NCBI GenBank assembly: GCA_030323885.1
Contig: CM059196.1
Coordinates: 36,124,481-36,188,480 of the forward strand
Length of the DNA stretch: 64,000 bases
Source: Branchipolynoe longqiensis
Lineage: Eukaryota > Annelida > Polychaeta > Phyllodocida > Polynoidae
Direction of reading: 5' to 3'
A program made the position numbers and the translations under genes. Under the pieces are notes generated by a model, which saw only the letters and a program-made list of their open reading frames with translations, was not told the origin of the DNA and made no database searches. Positions within the stretch are counted from its first letter, which is position 1, and each line of letters begins with the position of its first letter. Of this stretch, positions 21,570 through 32,464 are shown in pieces.

Positions 21570-22480
21570 TCCTCTCCCTGCCGCTCCCCTCCCCTCTCCT
21601 CCCCTCCCCTCTCCTCCCCTCTCCTCCCCTCTCCTCCCCTCTCCTCCCCTCTCCTCCCCCCTCTCCCTCTCCTCCCCTCTCCCCTCTCCTCCCCTCCCCT
21701 CTCCTCCCCTCCCCCCCTCCCCTCTCCTCCCCTCCCCTTTCCCCTCTCGTCCCCTCCCCTCTCCTCTCCTCTCCTCTCCTCTTCTCTCCTCTCCTCCCCC
21801 TCTTCCTCCCCTCTCCTCCCCTTTCCCCCTCTCCTTTCCCCTCTCCTCCCCTCCTCCCCTCTCCTCCCCCCTCCCCTCTCCTCCCCTCCCCTCTCCTTCC
21901 CCTCCCCTCCCCTCTCCTCCCCTCTCCCCTCCTCTCCTCCCCTCTCCTCCCCCTCCTCTTCCCCCCTCCCCTCTCCTCCCCTCCCCCCCCTCCCCTCCCC
22001 CCCCTCCTCCCTCTGCTCCCCTCCCCTCTCCCATCTCCTCCCCTCCCCCTCTCCTCCCCTCCCCTCCGCTCTCCTCCCCTCCGCTCTCCTCCCCTCCCCC
22101 CCCTCTCTCTCCTCCCCTCTCTTCTCCTCCCCCCGCTCCTCCTTCTCTCCCCCCCTCCTCTCTCCTCCCCTCCCCTTTCCCCCTCTCCTCCCCTCTCCTC
22201 CCCTCTCCTCTCCTCCCTCCCCCTCCCCTCTCCTCCCCTCCCCTCTCCTCCCTCTCCTCCCCTCTCCTCCCCTCTCCTCTCCTCCCCTTTCCCCCTCCCC
22301 TCCCTCCCCTCTCCTCCCCTCCCCTCCCCTCTCCTCTCCATTCCCCTTCTCCCATCCCCTCCATTCTCCTCTCACTTCCAGTACTTCCCCTCTCTTCCCC
22401 TCTCTTCCCCCTCTCTTCCCCTCTCTTCCCCTCTCTTCCCCTCTCTTCCCCTCTCTTCCCCTCTCTTCCCCTTGCTTTGC
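21570..22480. repeat. ~0.9-kb polypyrimidine tract (CTCCCCT)n
   Basis: Almost pure C/T on plus: CCCCTCTCCT repeats, then CTCTTCCC repeats from about 22385. Long open frames on both strands (Pro/Ser/Leu on plus, Gly/Arg/Glu on minus) follow from composition. Capable of triplex (H-DNA) formation. Confidence 0.95.
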
Positions 22481-22589
22481 ATTACCTTGCCAGACCTAGA
22501 TCAGCTCAGCTCAGCTCAATCCAGTCCAGCCTAGCCCAGTCCAGCCCATCCTCGACCCGTCCCACCTCACCCAAACCTGTCGCGTTCGG

Positions 22590-22675
22590 CCCGCCCCGCC
22601 CCGCCCCGCCCCGCCCCGCCCCGCCCCGCCCCGCCCCGCCCCGCCCCGCCCCGCCCCGCCCCGCCCCGCCCCCCG
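22590..22675. repeat. (CCCCG)n microsatellite
   Basis: About 17 perfect copies of the pentamer CCCCG, preceded by an AGCTC/CAGTCCAGCC transition zone at 22501-22560. The minus strand is a run of GGGGC with quadruplex potential. Confidence 0.95.
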
Positions 22676-22849
22676 GGGTTGATCTATGAGGACAGATGGT
22701 GCTCCGTGCCACCTCACGTCGCCGGTTCCCGTAGCCCCTGCGGTTCGTTGAGACTTTTCCTCCTTTACAGCCTCCTAAAGTTAAAGCACATTAAAAACCC
22801 ACCGAACAACCACAGACGCTATATTTGTTTAAACACGCAGGTTAGCTTC

Positions 22850-23050
22850 TCCAGACTCACACACACATGCACAGACACACGCACATACACATGCACATAC
22901 ACATACACTGACACATAAACACAGGCACACACAGACTCACACACATGCACATACACATGCACATACACAGACACACACACAAACACAGGCGCACACAAAC
23001 TCACACACATGCACATACACACACATACACACAGACACACACACGCACAT
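22850..23050. repeat. CA-rich minisatellite
   Basis: ACACATGCACATACACAGAC-like modules. Strand-biased; no gene. Confidence 0.88.
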
Positions 23051-23054
23051 GTCC

Positions 23055-25005
23055 ATCAATGCAAAAACACAACCTAGAATTTCAGAATTTTAAAATTTTA
23101 CATATATACACAAATCGGCTCAAATTGCTAAAGATTCCGATGAAGTCATCATTGTTTTGGTACACATAATAAACACAGCTAAATGATAGATCGATTGAAA
23201 CACCAACACACATATGCAGACCCTTGCAAAAACGCAACAAGCTAAGATTTAACAGACTTGAAAAATTGTACACACAAACACAAAATGGGCTGAAATTGTT
23301 AATGATTCCGGTGTTGCTGCGCATAATACAGTTATAAAGAAACAGATAAATGATAGAATGTTTGAAACACAGGCACGCAAACACAACACAAGGACATACG
23401 CACACACATGCACACCCTTGCAAAAAGGCATGCACACAACACACAGACATACACACACACACACATGCACACCTTTGCAAAAAGGCACGCACACACAACA
23501 CACATACCTATACGCACATATCATCATCATGCTGTCGGTCGCGATGCGACAAAGACTGCTTTCATTAATTGACTGCTGCTCTCCATTTAGCTCTCTGCTG
23601 TGAGAGTGATGTCCATGAGTCGGTCTTAATGTCTCTCAGCTTCAGGTTTCTCTTGATGGTACATTTCATGAAAGCTGCCTGCAAAAGTGTTGAAGTGCTG
23701 CTGGCTTTTGCAAGTTACCAGCGGCACTCTCTCGGGGAGCAAATAGAGGTTTCACACCGGCAAGAACATGTCAAGACAGGCGCAAAACTATTTGTCCCTG
23801 CAGTGGCTGGTCGGGAGATGTTGGGAGTTCCATACATCAACCGCCCTTAATGCTGCCACAGTGACATGGTTTTCTGTTTAGGGTTTGCTCCCTTAGCCTT
23901 CGGTTCTGTCAAGAACCTGTACCACAAGGCAGTGGTTTACAACTCTGCAAGGCAGGGGCGTCAAACTCCCTGAGGTATTGCTATACCTGCAATACCTGCA
24001 TACGCACATATGCACACCCTTGCAAAAAGGCATGCGCACACAACACACATACATATGCACACACATGTACACTCTTGCAAAAAGGCATGCACACACAACA
24101 CACAGACATACCCACACACATGCACACCCTTGCACAAAGGCACACACACACAACACACAGACATACGCGCACACATGCACACCCTTGCAAAAAACACAAC
24201 CTACAATTTTACAGACTTAAAAAATTCACACACACAAAATGGGCTCAATTTGTTAATGATTCCGATGAAATCGTCATTGTTTTGGTACACCCAATAACAC
24301 ACACATAAATGATAGAATGATTGAAACAGTGACACACACATGCAGACCCTTGCAAAAACGCAACAACCTAAGATTTCACAGACTTGAAAAATTCTACACA
24401 CACACACACACACACACAAAATGGGCTCAAATTGTTAAAGATTCCGATGATGTCATCATTGTTTTGGTACACATAATAAACGCAGCTAAATGATAGAATG
24501 ATTGAAACACCGACACACACATGCAGACCCTTGCAAAAACACAACAAGCTAAGATTTCACAGACTTTAAAAGTTGTACACACAAACACAACATGGGCTGA
24601 AAGTGTTAATGATTCCAGTGTAGTCATCATAGCATTGCTACACATAATAAAGTTATAAACAAACAGATAAATGATAGAATGGTTGAAACACAGGCACGCA
24701 CACGCAACACAAGGACATACGCACACACATGCACACCCTTGCAAAAAGGCATGCACATACAACACACAGACATATGCACACACATGCACACCCTTGCCAA
24801 AAGGCACACACACACAACCCACAGAAATATGCACACACATGCACACCCTTGCAAAAAGGCACGCACACACAACACACAGACATACACACACACATGCACA
24901 CCCTTGCAAAAAGGCACACACACAACACACAGACATACATGCACACATGCACACCCTTGCAAAAAGGCATGCACACATAACACACAGACATACGCAAGGG
25001 GGAAT
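23055..25005. repeat. Composite satellite: ~54-bp and ~165-180-bp units
   Basis: Two interleaved repeat types. Long units start CAAAAACRCAACAAGCTAAG (about 23060, 23227, 24187, 24352, 24533) and carry ATTGTTAATGATTCCG and GATAGAATGATTGAAACA. Short units carry GCACACCCTTGCAAAAAGGC with CACAACACACAGACATAC. Both share CCCTTGCAAAAA. A LINE-derived element interrupts at 23522-23999. Confidence 0.85.
23522..23999 (-). mobile_element. LINE-derived element with ATGATG tail, copy 2, 12-bp duplication
   Basis: Minus-strand copy of 6081-6610, lacking about 43 bp near GGTACATTTCATG. Flanked by ATACGCACATAT at 23510-23521 and 24000-24011. Its 5' end matches that of copy 1. Confidence 0.85.
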
Positions 25006-25374
25006 CCGTGTTTTCGACAAGGCGTCGGTCTGATTTCCGCATTTTTTGTCAGAGACCACTTTCATCACCCATGTCTCAGAAGGATCTATCTACCTCTCTT
25101 GCGTTGGAGATCAAATCTGCATCTTGTGTGACGTCAGAGGGGTGCCCGGCGACCCGCGTCTTCCCGGGTCTCCGAGGGTAGAATATGCAGGGGCTGCAAC
25201 TCCAGTGTTGACCGCCTACCCAGCAACGCGCATCCAACATTGGATAGACTGCGGCGCAATGTTGATACATCTGACATCATTCCAAAGTAGTGAGTGAGTG
25301 ACTTGGACTCCCAAGTTGGAGGTTTTACGCCATGTCGGCAGTTATGGCCATATTCATTGCGAGCCACCCCAACT
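25006..25374. other. Unannotated stretch with a possible gastropod repeat
   Basis: TGACGTCA at 25129-25136. AGTGAGTGAGTGACTTGG through GGAGGTTTTACGCCATGTCG (25289-25340) resembles a GTGAGTGAG...TTTTACGCC repeat I recall from vetigastropods; the match is weak. No gene. Confidence 0.35.
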
Positions 25375-25690
25375 TATATTTTGGTAGATCATGGGGATTC
25401 GAACCCAACGGTCCGAACCCTTGTTGAGTCAAACTAATGAATTTAAGATTGATATTTGTCGCTTCATAGCCAGGCGCTTGATATTATTAGGATAGGGCAA
25501 GGACTGGTTGGCTCAGTGTCAGGATAATGTGACTGAGTGGCATATCAGGTCATGGTGCTGGCGACCTGGTCTCCCAGTGGGGCAGCACTGTAAAGAAAGT
25601 CGCCATGAGTGCGCACTGTCGTTTCACAAATCGGTACCCGCCCTGATATGACCTTATATGTTGCCAGGACGTAAAACTCCAACAACCAAA
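25375..25690 (+). mobile_element. SINE-1, head degraded
   Basis: Body and tail intact (GTGTCAGGATAATGTGACTG; ATATGACCTTATATGTTGCC; end AACTCCAACAACCAAACC). The head keeps TTTTGGTAGATCATGG only. Confidence 0.83.
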
Positions 25691-26005
25691 CCTGATAATA
25701 GACACCTAATGGAAACCATAGCACAGGCACAGTAATCCGCTAAATACAGCGTTAGTTCCTGCTACTGCCGTCAGGGGGGTGGGTGCGCTGGTGATAGAAA
25801 GAGTAGATTCTTGTATACCCATCAATAACTTATAAGTAATCTTCAAAATGAACAAGCATTGGATCGTACTGAAACTTTCCTCTGTTTACTATGCTCTCGT
25901 TATGAGCTGACAGGAATGGCAAAAATAACACCACAATGAAAACCACCAAACTAAGAACTTGCCATTAAAGTGTGGAATGGCAGGTCCCTGAGACAAAAGG
26001 TCCCG

Positions 26006-26076
26006 GGCTGCACACCTGTGTGTCCCGCCCACTGGTGCCCGGGCTGCACACCTGTGTGTCCCGCCCACTGGTGCCC
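26006..26076. repeat. ~37-bp tandem duplication
   Basis: CCCGGGCTGCACACCTGTGT plus GTCCCGCCCACTGGTG occurs twice in direct succession. Confidence 0.8.
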
Positions 26077-26145
26077 GCCGAGGGCCGGAAACTGTCTGCT
26101 CCCGGCCCCTCGTCAGTAAAGAACGCAGCGTCTGGCTTCCTCTTC

Positions 26146-26200
26146 CGAAAACCGGAAGTTTAACATCATCTGAGAGAAGGATGCGCCTGCGCACCGGAAA
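26146..26200. promoter_or_regulatory. ETS / NRF1-like motif cluster
   Basis: ACCGGAAGT at 26151-26159, TGCGCCTGCGCA (NRF1-like) at 26182-26193 and CACCGGAAA just after. These are common TATA-less promoter elements, but no exon is visible beside them. Confidence 0.4.
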
Positions 26201-26256
26201 CCAGCCAGGGGAGACTGAGTCAGTTTTAGAGATATGTGCATGTGTATGTGCATATA

Positions 26257-26437
26257 CAGTAAAAAAAACTCTCGAAATGGACCGACCATGGGACCGACGT
26301 TAAGTGGTCCATTTAGGGAGGTGGTTGGTTTAGAGAGGTCGAATATCCTTACAATGGTATTGTTGGGACCCAAATGAAGCGATCGATATAAGGGAGTGGT
26401 CGATCTGTGGAGGTGGTTGGTTAGAGAGGTTTTACTG
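26257..26437. mobile_element. pogo-like MITE
   Basis: CAGTAAAAAAAACTCTCGAA at the left and GAGAGGTTTTACTG at the right, with TA on both sides. Internal TTGTTGGGACCCAAATGAAG. Confidence 0.85.
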
Positions 26438-26603
26438 TATGTTGTTTGATATAACGCATCAATAAGGCACATTTATTTGAGAATTCGGTCTATGAATTTG
26501 TATGTATATGATTTCTGTTCTATATCACGTAATTTATCATATAATATGACATCAATAATGCATGTCTAGACGCTTACTCTCTTTTTGTTTATAAATGTGT
26601 ATA

Positions 26604-26781
26604 CATTAAAATTTCTCTAAATCGACCGACCATAGGACCGACTTTAATTGATCAATTTATAGAGGTGTTCGGTTTAGGGAGTTAAAATATCCTTACAATG
26701 GTATTGTTGGGACCCAAATAAAGCGATCGATATAGGGGAGTGGTCGATCTGTGGAGGTGCTCGGTTAGATATGGTTTACTG
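26604..26781. mobile_element. pogo-like MITE
   Basis: CATTAAAATTTCTCTAAATC at the left and ATATGGTTTACTG at the right, between TAs; same family, ends slightly mutated. Confidence 0.82.
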
Positions 26782-26784
26782 TAT

Positions 26785-27060
26785 ATATTTCTCCCCCTTT
26801 TTCTTATATGGCATCACGTCATATAACACAACAAGATGGCATGTCGGTAGAACGTTAAGCTGGGTTATAAATGTCCTGATATAACATTAGAAGTTGCCAA
26901 TTCATAAAGCCCCTTTAAATCAAATTCAGCTCCATTTGTGACGACCTTTCGAACAGATCTTTATTCATCGCTATCGGTGGTATAAAAGAAAACAACCGTC
27001 AAAAGACAGAAAATGGAAACAAATTTACTTCCCCAATTTACCTCCCTCCACCGTAAACAT
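26785..27060. other. Unannotated stretch
   Basis: May include a decayed SINE-1 tail (CCTGATATAACATTAGAAGT at 26875-26894). No gene. Confidence 0.35.
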
Positions 27061-27064
27061 CCCC

Positions 27065-27430
27065 CGCACATACATACACACACACATACACACACACACA
27101 CACATACACACACATACACACATACACACACATACACACATACACACATACACACATACACACATACACACATACACACATACATACACACACATACACG
27201 CACATGCACACACATACACACACATACACACATACATACACATACATACACACATGCACACACATACACACACATACACACATACATACACACACATACA
27301 CACATACACACATACACACATACACACACAATACATACACACATACACACACATACACACACATACATACACACATACACACACATACACACCTATGCAC
27401 ACACATACACACACACACACACACACAGAA
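27065..27430. repeat. (CACACATA)n minisatellite
   Basis: Reiterated ACACACATACACACATAC. Long Cys/Val/Tyr and His/Thr frames are artefacts. Confidence 0.93.
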
Positions 27431-27671
27431 ATCCCAACCAAACCAACAACAAAATCTGCCGCTGAAAGGTATAGAATAAAATAGACGATTTCCACCACTA
27501 ACCCGCCACCTGACGTAAATGCAAGAGCTATTATTGTGGATCTCAACTCTCAGTGCCCAGCATGCTCTGTGAAAAAGGTCTTATAGTTATAGAGGCTTTC
27601 CTCTGCCAAGCCACCCTCTGATGGCATTGGGAAGCACTGATTGCTGTAAGCGAGCGCTCACTGTGCACATC

Positions 27672-27985
27672 AGGCGCGGTGACCGAATCGGTAGAGTGCA
27701 TGCCTGTAGTTCGATTCCCGGTTGAGTCAAACCAATGACTTATAAAATTGATACTTGTCGCTTCCTAGCCTGGTGGTCGGCATTAATATGATAGGGTAAG
27801 GATTGTTTGGCTCAGTGTCAGGATAATGTGACTGAGTGGGATATCGGGTCATGGTGCCAGTGGCCTGATTTGCCAGTGGGGAAGCACTATAAAGTTGCCA
27901 TGAATATGCACTGTGACAAGTTGTTACCCATCCGGATATGACCTTAGATGTTGGCAGGTCATAAATCTCCAACAACCAACCAACA
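27672..27985 (+). mobile_element. SINE-1, near complete
   Basis: Head AGGCGCGGTGACCGAATCGG with B-box GTTCGATTCCC; full body; tail ending CTCCAACAACCAACCAAC. About 20 bp of the head between A and B boxes are missing. Confidence 0.87.
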
Positions 27986-27987
27986 AG

Positions 27988-28290
27988 CTCAGTGCGCATG
28001 CCTTGTGAAATGGGTCTATTGCACTGAATGCTGTCTGCAACACCTCACTGCGCATGCCTTGTGAAAATGGTATAGTGCACAGAATGCTGTCTGCAACACG
28101 TCATTGCGCAAGCCTAGTGAAAAGGGTCTATTGCACTGAATGCTGTCTGCCACATGTCACTGCGCGGGCCTACTGAAAAGGGGCCACATGTCACTGCGCG
28201 GGCCTACTGAAAAGGGTCTATTGCACTGAATGCTGTCTGCGACAGCTCACTCACTACACAGACCTTGTGAAAAGGGTCTATTACAGCTCC
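27988..28290. repeat. 56-bp tandem repeat, about 5 units
   Basis: CACTGCGCATGCC-type starts at 27990, 28046, 28102 and 28158 give an exact 56-bp period, with GGTCTATTGCACTGAATGCT in each unit. A 30-bp partial duplication follows at about 28188. Confidence 0.88.
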
Positions 28291-28384
28291 TGCAGACTGG
28301 CGGCCATCGGTACTCACAACACGGTGACATTGCATTCTTCATCACGCTGACGTATTACCTTGCCACCGCCCTGCTAACCCGGAC

Positions 28385-28502
28385 CGACCCGCAACAGGCG
28401 CGCGCATGCGCAATGTACGAGGCTCGGCGCCAATTGACACACTGCGCACGTGCGCCGGGCAGTCCCGGCCGTCCGTGAGGTCGTTCTGTCCTACTTCCGG
28501 TG
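28385..28502. promoter_or_regulatory. CpG-rich NRF1 / ETS-like cluster
   Basis: GCGCATGCGCA at 28402-28412 matches the NRF1 core. GCGCACGTGCGC at 28444-28455 is a perfect palindrome. ACTTCCGG (reverse ETS) is at 28493-28500. Locally CpG-dense. Looks like a TATA-less promoter core; no transcript was identified. Confidence 0.45.
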
Positions 28503-28792
28503 CCCGGCGTTCGGTGTAGCGACATGCTTGACGAGAGCTACACTGGTTGGCCCCTAAGCAACGCAGTGTACGTACATGGTGGGTGGGTTGGGGTGGGTGG
28601 GGTTGGGATGGGGAAGTTTGAGTGGTGAGTGATGGGGAGTGTTGGATCCATCACCACTTTTCTTCTAGTGAAGTTGCCCAATCTGATGAAAGCGTAACAA
28701 TACTAACATTCTCAATCGCTTGCCTGGATTTGATCGTATGCATGCAGCTTAGATACTGCTGCTCTAATTAAACATCTAGTGCATCTACGGTG

Positions 28793-29052
28793 TGCGACCA
28801 CTTTGTAACCAAAAAGCCCACAGTCACCAAGAACCTCCTTAAGACCAAAGCAACACATCTATGAAAATGGTCACCGACCTCTAGATGGCAATTTCGGTTA
28901 CAAGGAGGTCTTTGGTACAGCAGCTGCAACCTTGCAACCAAAATTGTCGCAAGGAGGTTGCTGAATGGTGACTAGTTTGTGGTCACTTTGTGACCACTTG
29001 TAACCTCTTTGCGACCAACCCTTTTTTATGGTCGCAAAGTGGTCGCAAGCAG
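28793..29052. mobile_element. Palindromic MITE with TGCGACCACTTTG ends
   Basis: Left TGCGACCACTTTGTAACC and right GGTCGCAAAGTGGTCGCA are inverted copies. Interior hairpin TTTGCGACCA / TGGTCGCAAA near the right end. Clear duplication not seen. Confidence 0.62.
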
Positions 29053-29130
29053 TCATAAGCATAGTATGACTGGGGTATTACAGTTGTGATAAAAACGTAC
29101 ACATTTTTACCCCAAATCCGGCTTCATGTT

Positions 29131-29502
29131 AGATTGTTGTTTTAAGTCCTAGCAACATCGAATTTCATATCAGGACGGGTACTGACTTGTAACAGTGCGC
29201 ACTCATGGTGACTTTGTAGTGCTGCCCCACTGTGAAACCAGGCCGCCAGCACCATGATCTGATATCCCACTCAGTCACATTATCCCGCTACTGAGCTAAC
29301 TAGTCCATGCCCTATCCTAGTTGTGACGTTCTCTGTGGCGGAATGGTTAGAGTGTCTGACTTTTTTCTCGGTTGCACTCCTAATCTGAGGGTTGGTGGTT
29401 CGATTTCCCATGGCCCCACCTCTGCCAATTTGGATTTCCACTGCTATGTATAACTTATAGGAGACGGACGCTGTACTCATTTGGCTACCCCGTCTGGTCT
29501 TT
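29131..29502 (-). mobile_element. SINE-1 interrupted by SINE-2
   Basis: SINE-1 tail and body at 29131-29322, and its head (complement of GACGGGGTAGCCAAATGAG) at 29461-29502, with SINE-2 sequence between them. The junction CTAGTTGTGACGTTCTCTG matches the one at 37415-37430. Confidence 0.75.
29328..29460 (+). mobile_element. SINE-2 head fragment
   Basis: Begins GTTCTCTGTGGCGGAATGG, has B-box-like GGTTCGATTTCCC and ends in AATTTGGATTTCCACTGC then TAACTTA. The 3' half is absent. Confidence 0.78.
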
Positions 29503-29650
29503 ATGTTTGATGCTAAATCTCCATTTACTGCTGTAAAGAAGGAATATAAAGACAATTTAACTTCACTGCTGCAAATGACGTCCTGAAAATAGGTAGCCAA
29601 TGTCACACAGGTGCCTGACCTGGTCCTCCTGTACTACTCTGGCATGATTC

Positions 29651-29678
29651 ACTCACCCCCCCCCCCCCCCCCCCCCCT
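29651..29678. repeat. Poly-C run
   Basis: A C homopolymer of about 20 bases; length likely unreliable. Confidence 0.85.
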
Positions 29679-29801
29679 TGACGCCCAATGTCTTTATGGG
29701 TGCCAGTGTAGCTGTGATTTTGTCGTTCCTAATAAAATTATGACGTGCATTATTATGCCTCGAACACACATTTCTGCCATTCTGCGAAGCGCATTGTGGT
29801 G

Positions 29802-30113
29802 TTCTCTGTGGCGGAGTGGTTAGAGTGTCTTGACTTTTTTCTAGGTCTGACTCCTAATCTGAAGGTCGGTGGTTCGATTCCCCATGCCCCCATCTCTGCC
29901 AATTTGGATTTCCACCGCTGTGGATAACTTACAGCGACATCAAAGGCCAGTTGCTCTCATACCATGTCTATGTGGTGTGGGAGGTTAAAAATCCCTTGGG
30001 TCGGTAAAAGTGTAGGCTCGGGCTTTCTATCGACAAACTGTCTAATGGTGAAAACAAGCCTATTCAGGCTTATCCATGATAGGCAGTATAAATCTTTAAA
30101 AAAAAAAAAAATC
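29802..30113 (+). mobile_element. SINE-2, full length with A-tail
   Basis: tRNA-like head GTTCTCTGTGGCGGAGTGG with B-box GGTTCGATTCCCC; body CCAGTTGCTCTCATACCATG, GGAGGTTAAAAATCCCTTGG and TATCCATGATAGGCAGTATA; ends in an A-run at 30097-30109. About 310 bp and unrelated to SINE-1 outside the head. Confidence 0.82.
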
Positions 30114-30535
30114 CAAAACATCGCCTATTTAGGTCCCCCGGTGAAATCACCCAACGCACATCCACCTGTGTGTTTATCATTTTACATGGGAAGTTGAGTA
30201 TAAATAGGAATATAAATATGAAATGAATAAAACGAATTATTTTTATGGGGGGGGTCTTTAAAAAACAGACATCAAATCATCTTCTCTGGCGAAATCCGAA
30301 AGAAAAAAAACACTGAAGTTGATCAAGGTTAAAAAAAGAAATTCACATCTCACGTAGATCTCTGCTGACGTCATCAGGTTTTATTTGCAGCGCGTCATGG
30401 CTGCGCATGACTTGTGTGGGGAGGGGGGGGGGGGGAGCTGGTTATTTAACAGCTGCAATAATCGCCCCATTTCCTGCACTGCGGGCGCCGTCACGGTCCG
30501 TGAATTCTGTTTATGGTCAACCTACCAGAGTTCCT
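30114..30535. other. Unannotated stretch
   Basis: Contains GCTGACGTCATCAGG at 30365-30379 (CRE core, similar to 4924-4950) and a G-run near 30421-30436. No gene recognised. Confidence 0.4.
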
Positions 30536-30545
30536 AATTGCCTGT

Positions 30546-30724
30546 GTGTTGGAGCTTTACGTCCTGGCAACATCTAAGGTCATATCAGAACGGGTACCGA
30601 CCTGTGACAGTGCGTACTCACGGTGACTTTATAGTGCTGCCCCACAGGGAAATCAGGCCGTGGGCATCATGCCCGGCTATCCCACTCAGTCGCATTATCC
30701 TGACACTGAGCTAACCAGTCCTAT
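30546..30724 (-). mobile_element. SINE-1, head and part of body missing
   Basis: Tail and half of the body: CAACATCTAAGGTCATATCA, GCATTATCCTGACACTGAGC. Confidence 0.78.
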
Positions 30725-31237
30725 TCAGGAGTTGATGGGCTTGGAATGGGTGTGCGTGGTGATGGGGGTGTGGGGGTGGGTGTGGACAAGAAAAGAGACC
30801 ACTCCTTCTCTCGAGTATATTACCTATGTGTGTGTAATATATGCAGTGCCTGATAGCTCAATCCACGGTCGATTCAATGAAGAAACCTTAGCAAAATTGA
30901 AATTTGTCTCTACCTTGCATGCCGAGGGCTTAGCTCCTGGGTAGTCGTAATACAGCGACCTCCCACCCTCTCCAAGCGACAGAGGAATGACACTGGCAAC
31001 TATCTTAACAATGTTTTCAAAATTAAGTTAGGACAAGGTAAACAAACACACACAAAAAGCACACGTTATTACGCAAATAAAAAGTTTAAAATTGACCTGA
31101 ATCCGGAACTGCTTCCTAACCCTGTCCTGTGACTACCCAGGGGCAAAACCCTAATGTAAAACAGAGGTTATCTATCAACTATACCCAGGTATGTGTTGTC
31201 TGTCTTATGTCTCTCTCTCCCTATAGGTACATATATA

Positions 31238-31481
31238 TGAACAGTTCAGGCGCAAAATCCCGTAAAAGCCGATCCAAAAATGGAGATAAACATCGGAATC
31301 AAAAGTTCAACAATTTATATATTTTTTATAATATTCCTACTCTTTTGTTCATTGTTCCATAACCATGTGATCACATGAAAAGTGGAATTTGTGAGCTTTA
31401 AAATTATTTGCAGATGAACATCTTTTATTTAAACTACATTTTAGGATCGGCGTTGACATGTTTTTGCGCCTGAACTCTTCA
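31238..31481. mobile_element. MITE with TTCAGGCGCAAAA ends
   Basis: GAACAGTTCAGGCGCAAAA and TTTTTGCGCCTGAACTCTTC are inverted ends of a ~245-bp AT-rich element. Relatives at 8770-8984 and a fragment at about 40042-40062. Confidence 0.78.
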
Positions 31482-31505
31482 CAATTATATATATATATAT
31501 ATATA

Positions 31506-31680
31506 TGTCGTGGGGGTGATGAAAATGGGAAATATTGCCCCTAGAGTGGGACTCGAACCCACATCTCTTTGCATTCCGGGCCAGTGTGCTAACCATTACA
31601 CCACCTAGGCTCCCTGATACCACCGTACTGCCCACGCCTACCTGTCTATGCGGCTCCTTGCCTGAGAGGTCAGTGCAGAC

Positions 31681-31687
<7 letters not shown>
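31506..31687 (-). mobile_element. Solo terminal repeat of the TRIM family, intact
   Basis: 182 bp, TGTCGTGGGGGTGATG to GCAGACCACTACA on plus. It lies between (TA)n tracts, like the compound copy at 9651. Carries the tRNA-like segment with B-box complement GGACTCGAACCC. Confidence 0.82.
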
Positions 31688-31727
<40 letters not shown>

Positions 31728-31755
31728 TAATTATATATGTATATATATATGTGCT
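31688..31755. repeat. (TA)n tract
   Basis: Dinucleotide run continuing that at 31485-31505 on the other side of the solo repeat. Confidence 0.9.
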
Positions 31756-32129
31756 AATCACATTATCCCCCATAAAAATCAAGAGTGGCCTATGTAACCC
31801 ACGAAACCCATCTGCAAATGGGCTCGCTCCACACTGCTGCCACCTACACCCGGGCATCCCCCCTCACCCCACACTCACACTTTCTATTTATAAGAACAAT
31901 TTTCTGAGTGAGGAGTGCCAATATGCTCGCTTGGGTGGGGGTGGGGGGGGGGGTGGTCAACCGAATGGACGAGTCCAATCGCAAATGGGGGTGGTGGTTG
32001 GCAACCAGACACTCGCTATTATCATAGGTGACAATGGGGATTATCACTATGCATATATATGATTGTATATATATATATATATATACACAGCAGTCCATCA
32101 CTTGGGCTATAGGTTGATATAGGAACACT

Positions 32130-32460
32130 ACACCGACTGCTGATCCCTCTCTCTCGGTCTGTATACATGGACAGTAAAGCTAGCTGACCAACCCCCCCAC
32201 TGAACCACCCCCACCACTACCCCCACCCATCCCCGCCTCCTCGCATCCATCACCCATCACCACCTCCTCCTCCTCCTCTTCCCAAGCGCCACCATTGCCG
32301 CTGTACCCCCCGCCCACACACACTCACAGAGCAAGGCGAGGTACACTAACAAATTGGAAATCACGACTGAAAATGATTTCTCATAGCATTTTTGCTTTTA
32401 GGCTTAACAACTAATTTGTGTGCAAAAAGGGAGAATGTATAATATATCTAGAACATACTA
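32130..32460. other. Unannotated C-rich stretch
   Basis: CCACC/CCTCC-rich from 32190 to 32330. No gene recognised. Confidence 0.4.
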
Positions 32461-32464
32461 TATA

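Noticed and set aside
21457..22712. Pro/Ser-rich 410-codon ORF and Arg/Gly/Glu ORFs on the other strand
   Set aside because: The polypyrimidine tract has no stop triplets in most frames; several frames are open together.
23082..25042. Cys/Val-rich membrane-like ORFs
   Set aside because: Reverse-strand reading of CA-rich satellite units.
27025..27546. Cys/Tyr/Val repeat protein
   Set aside because: Reading of (CACACATA)n; no unique domain.
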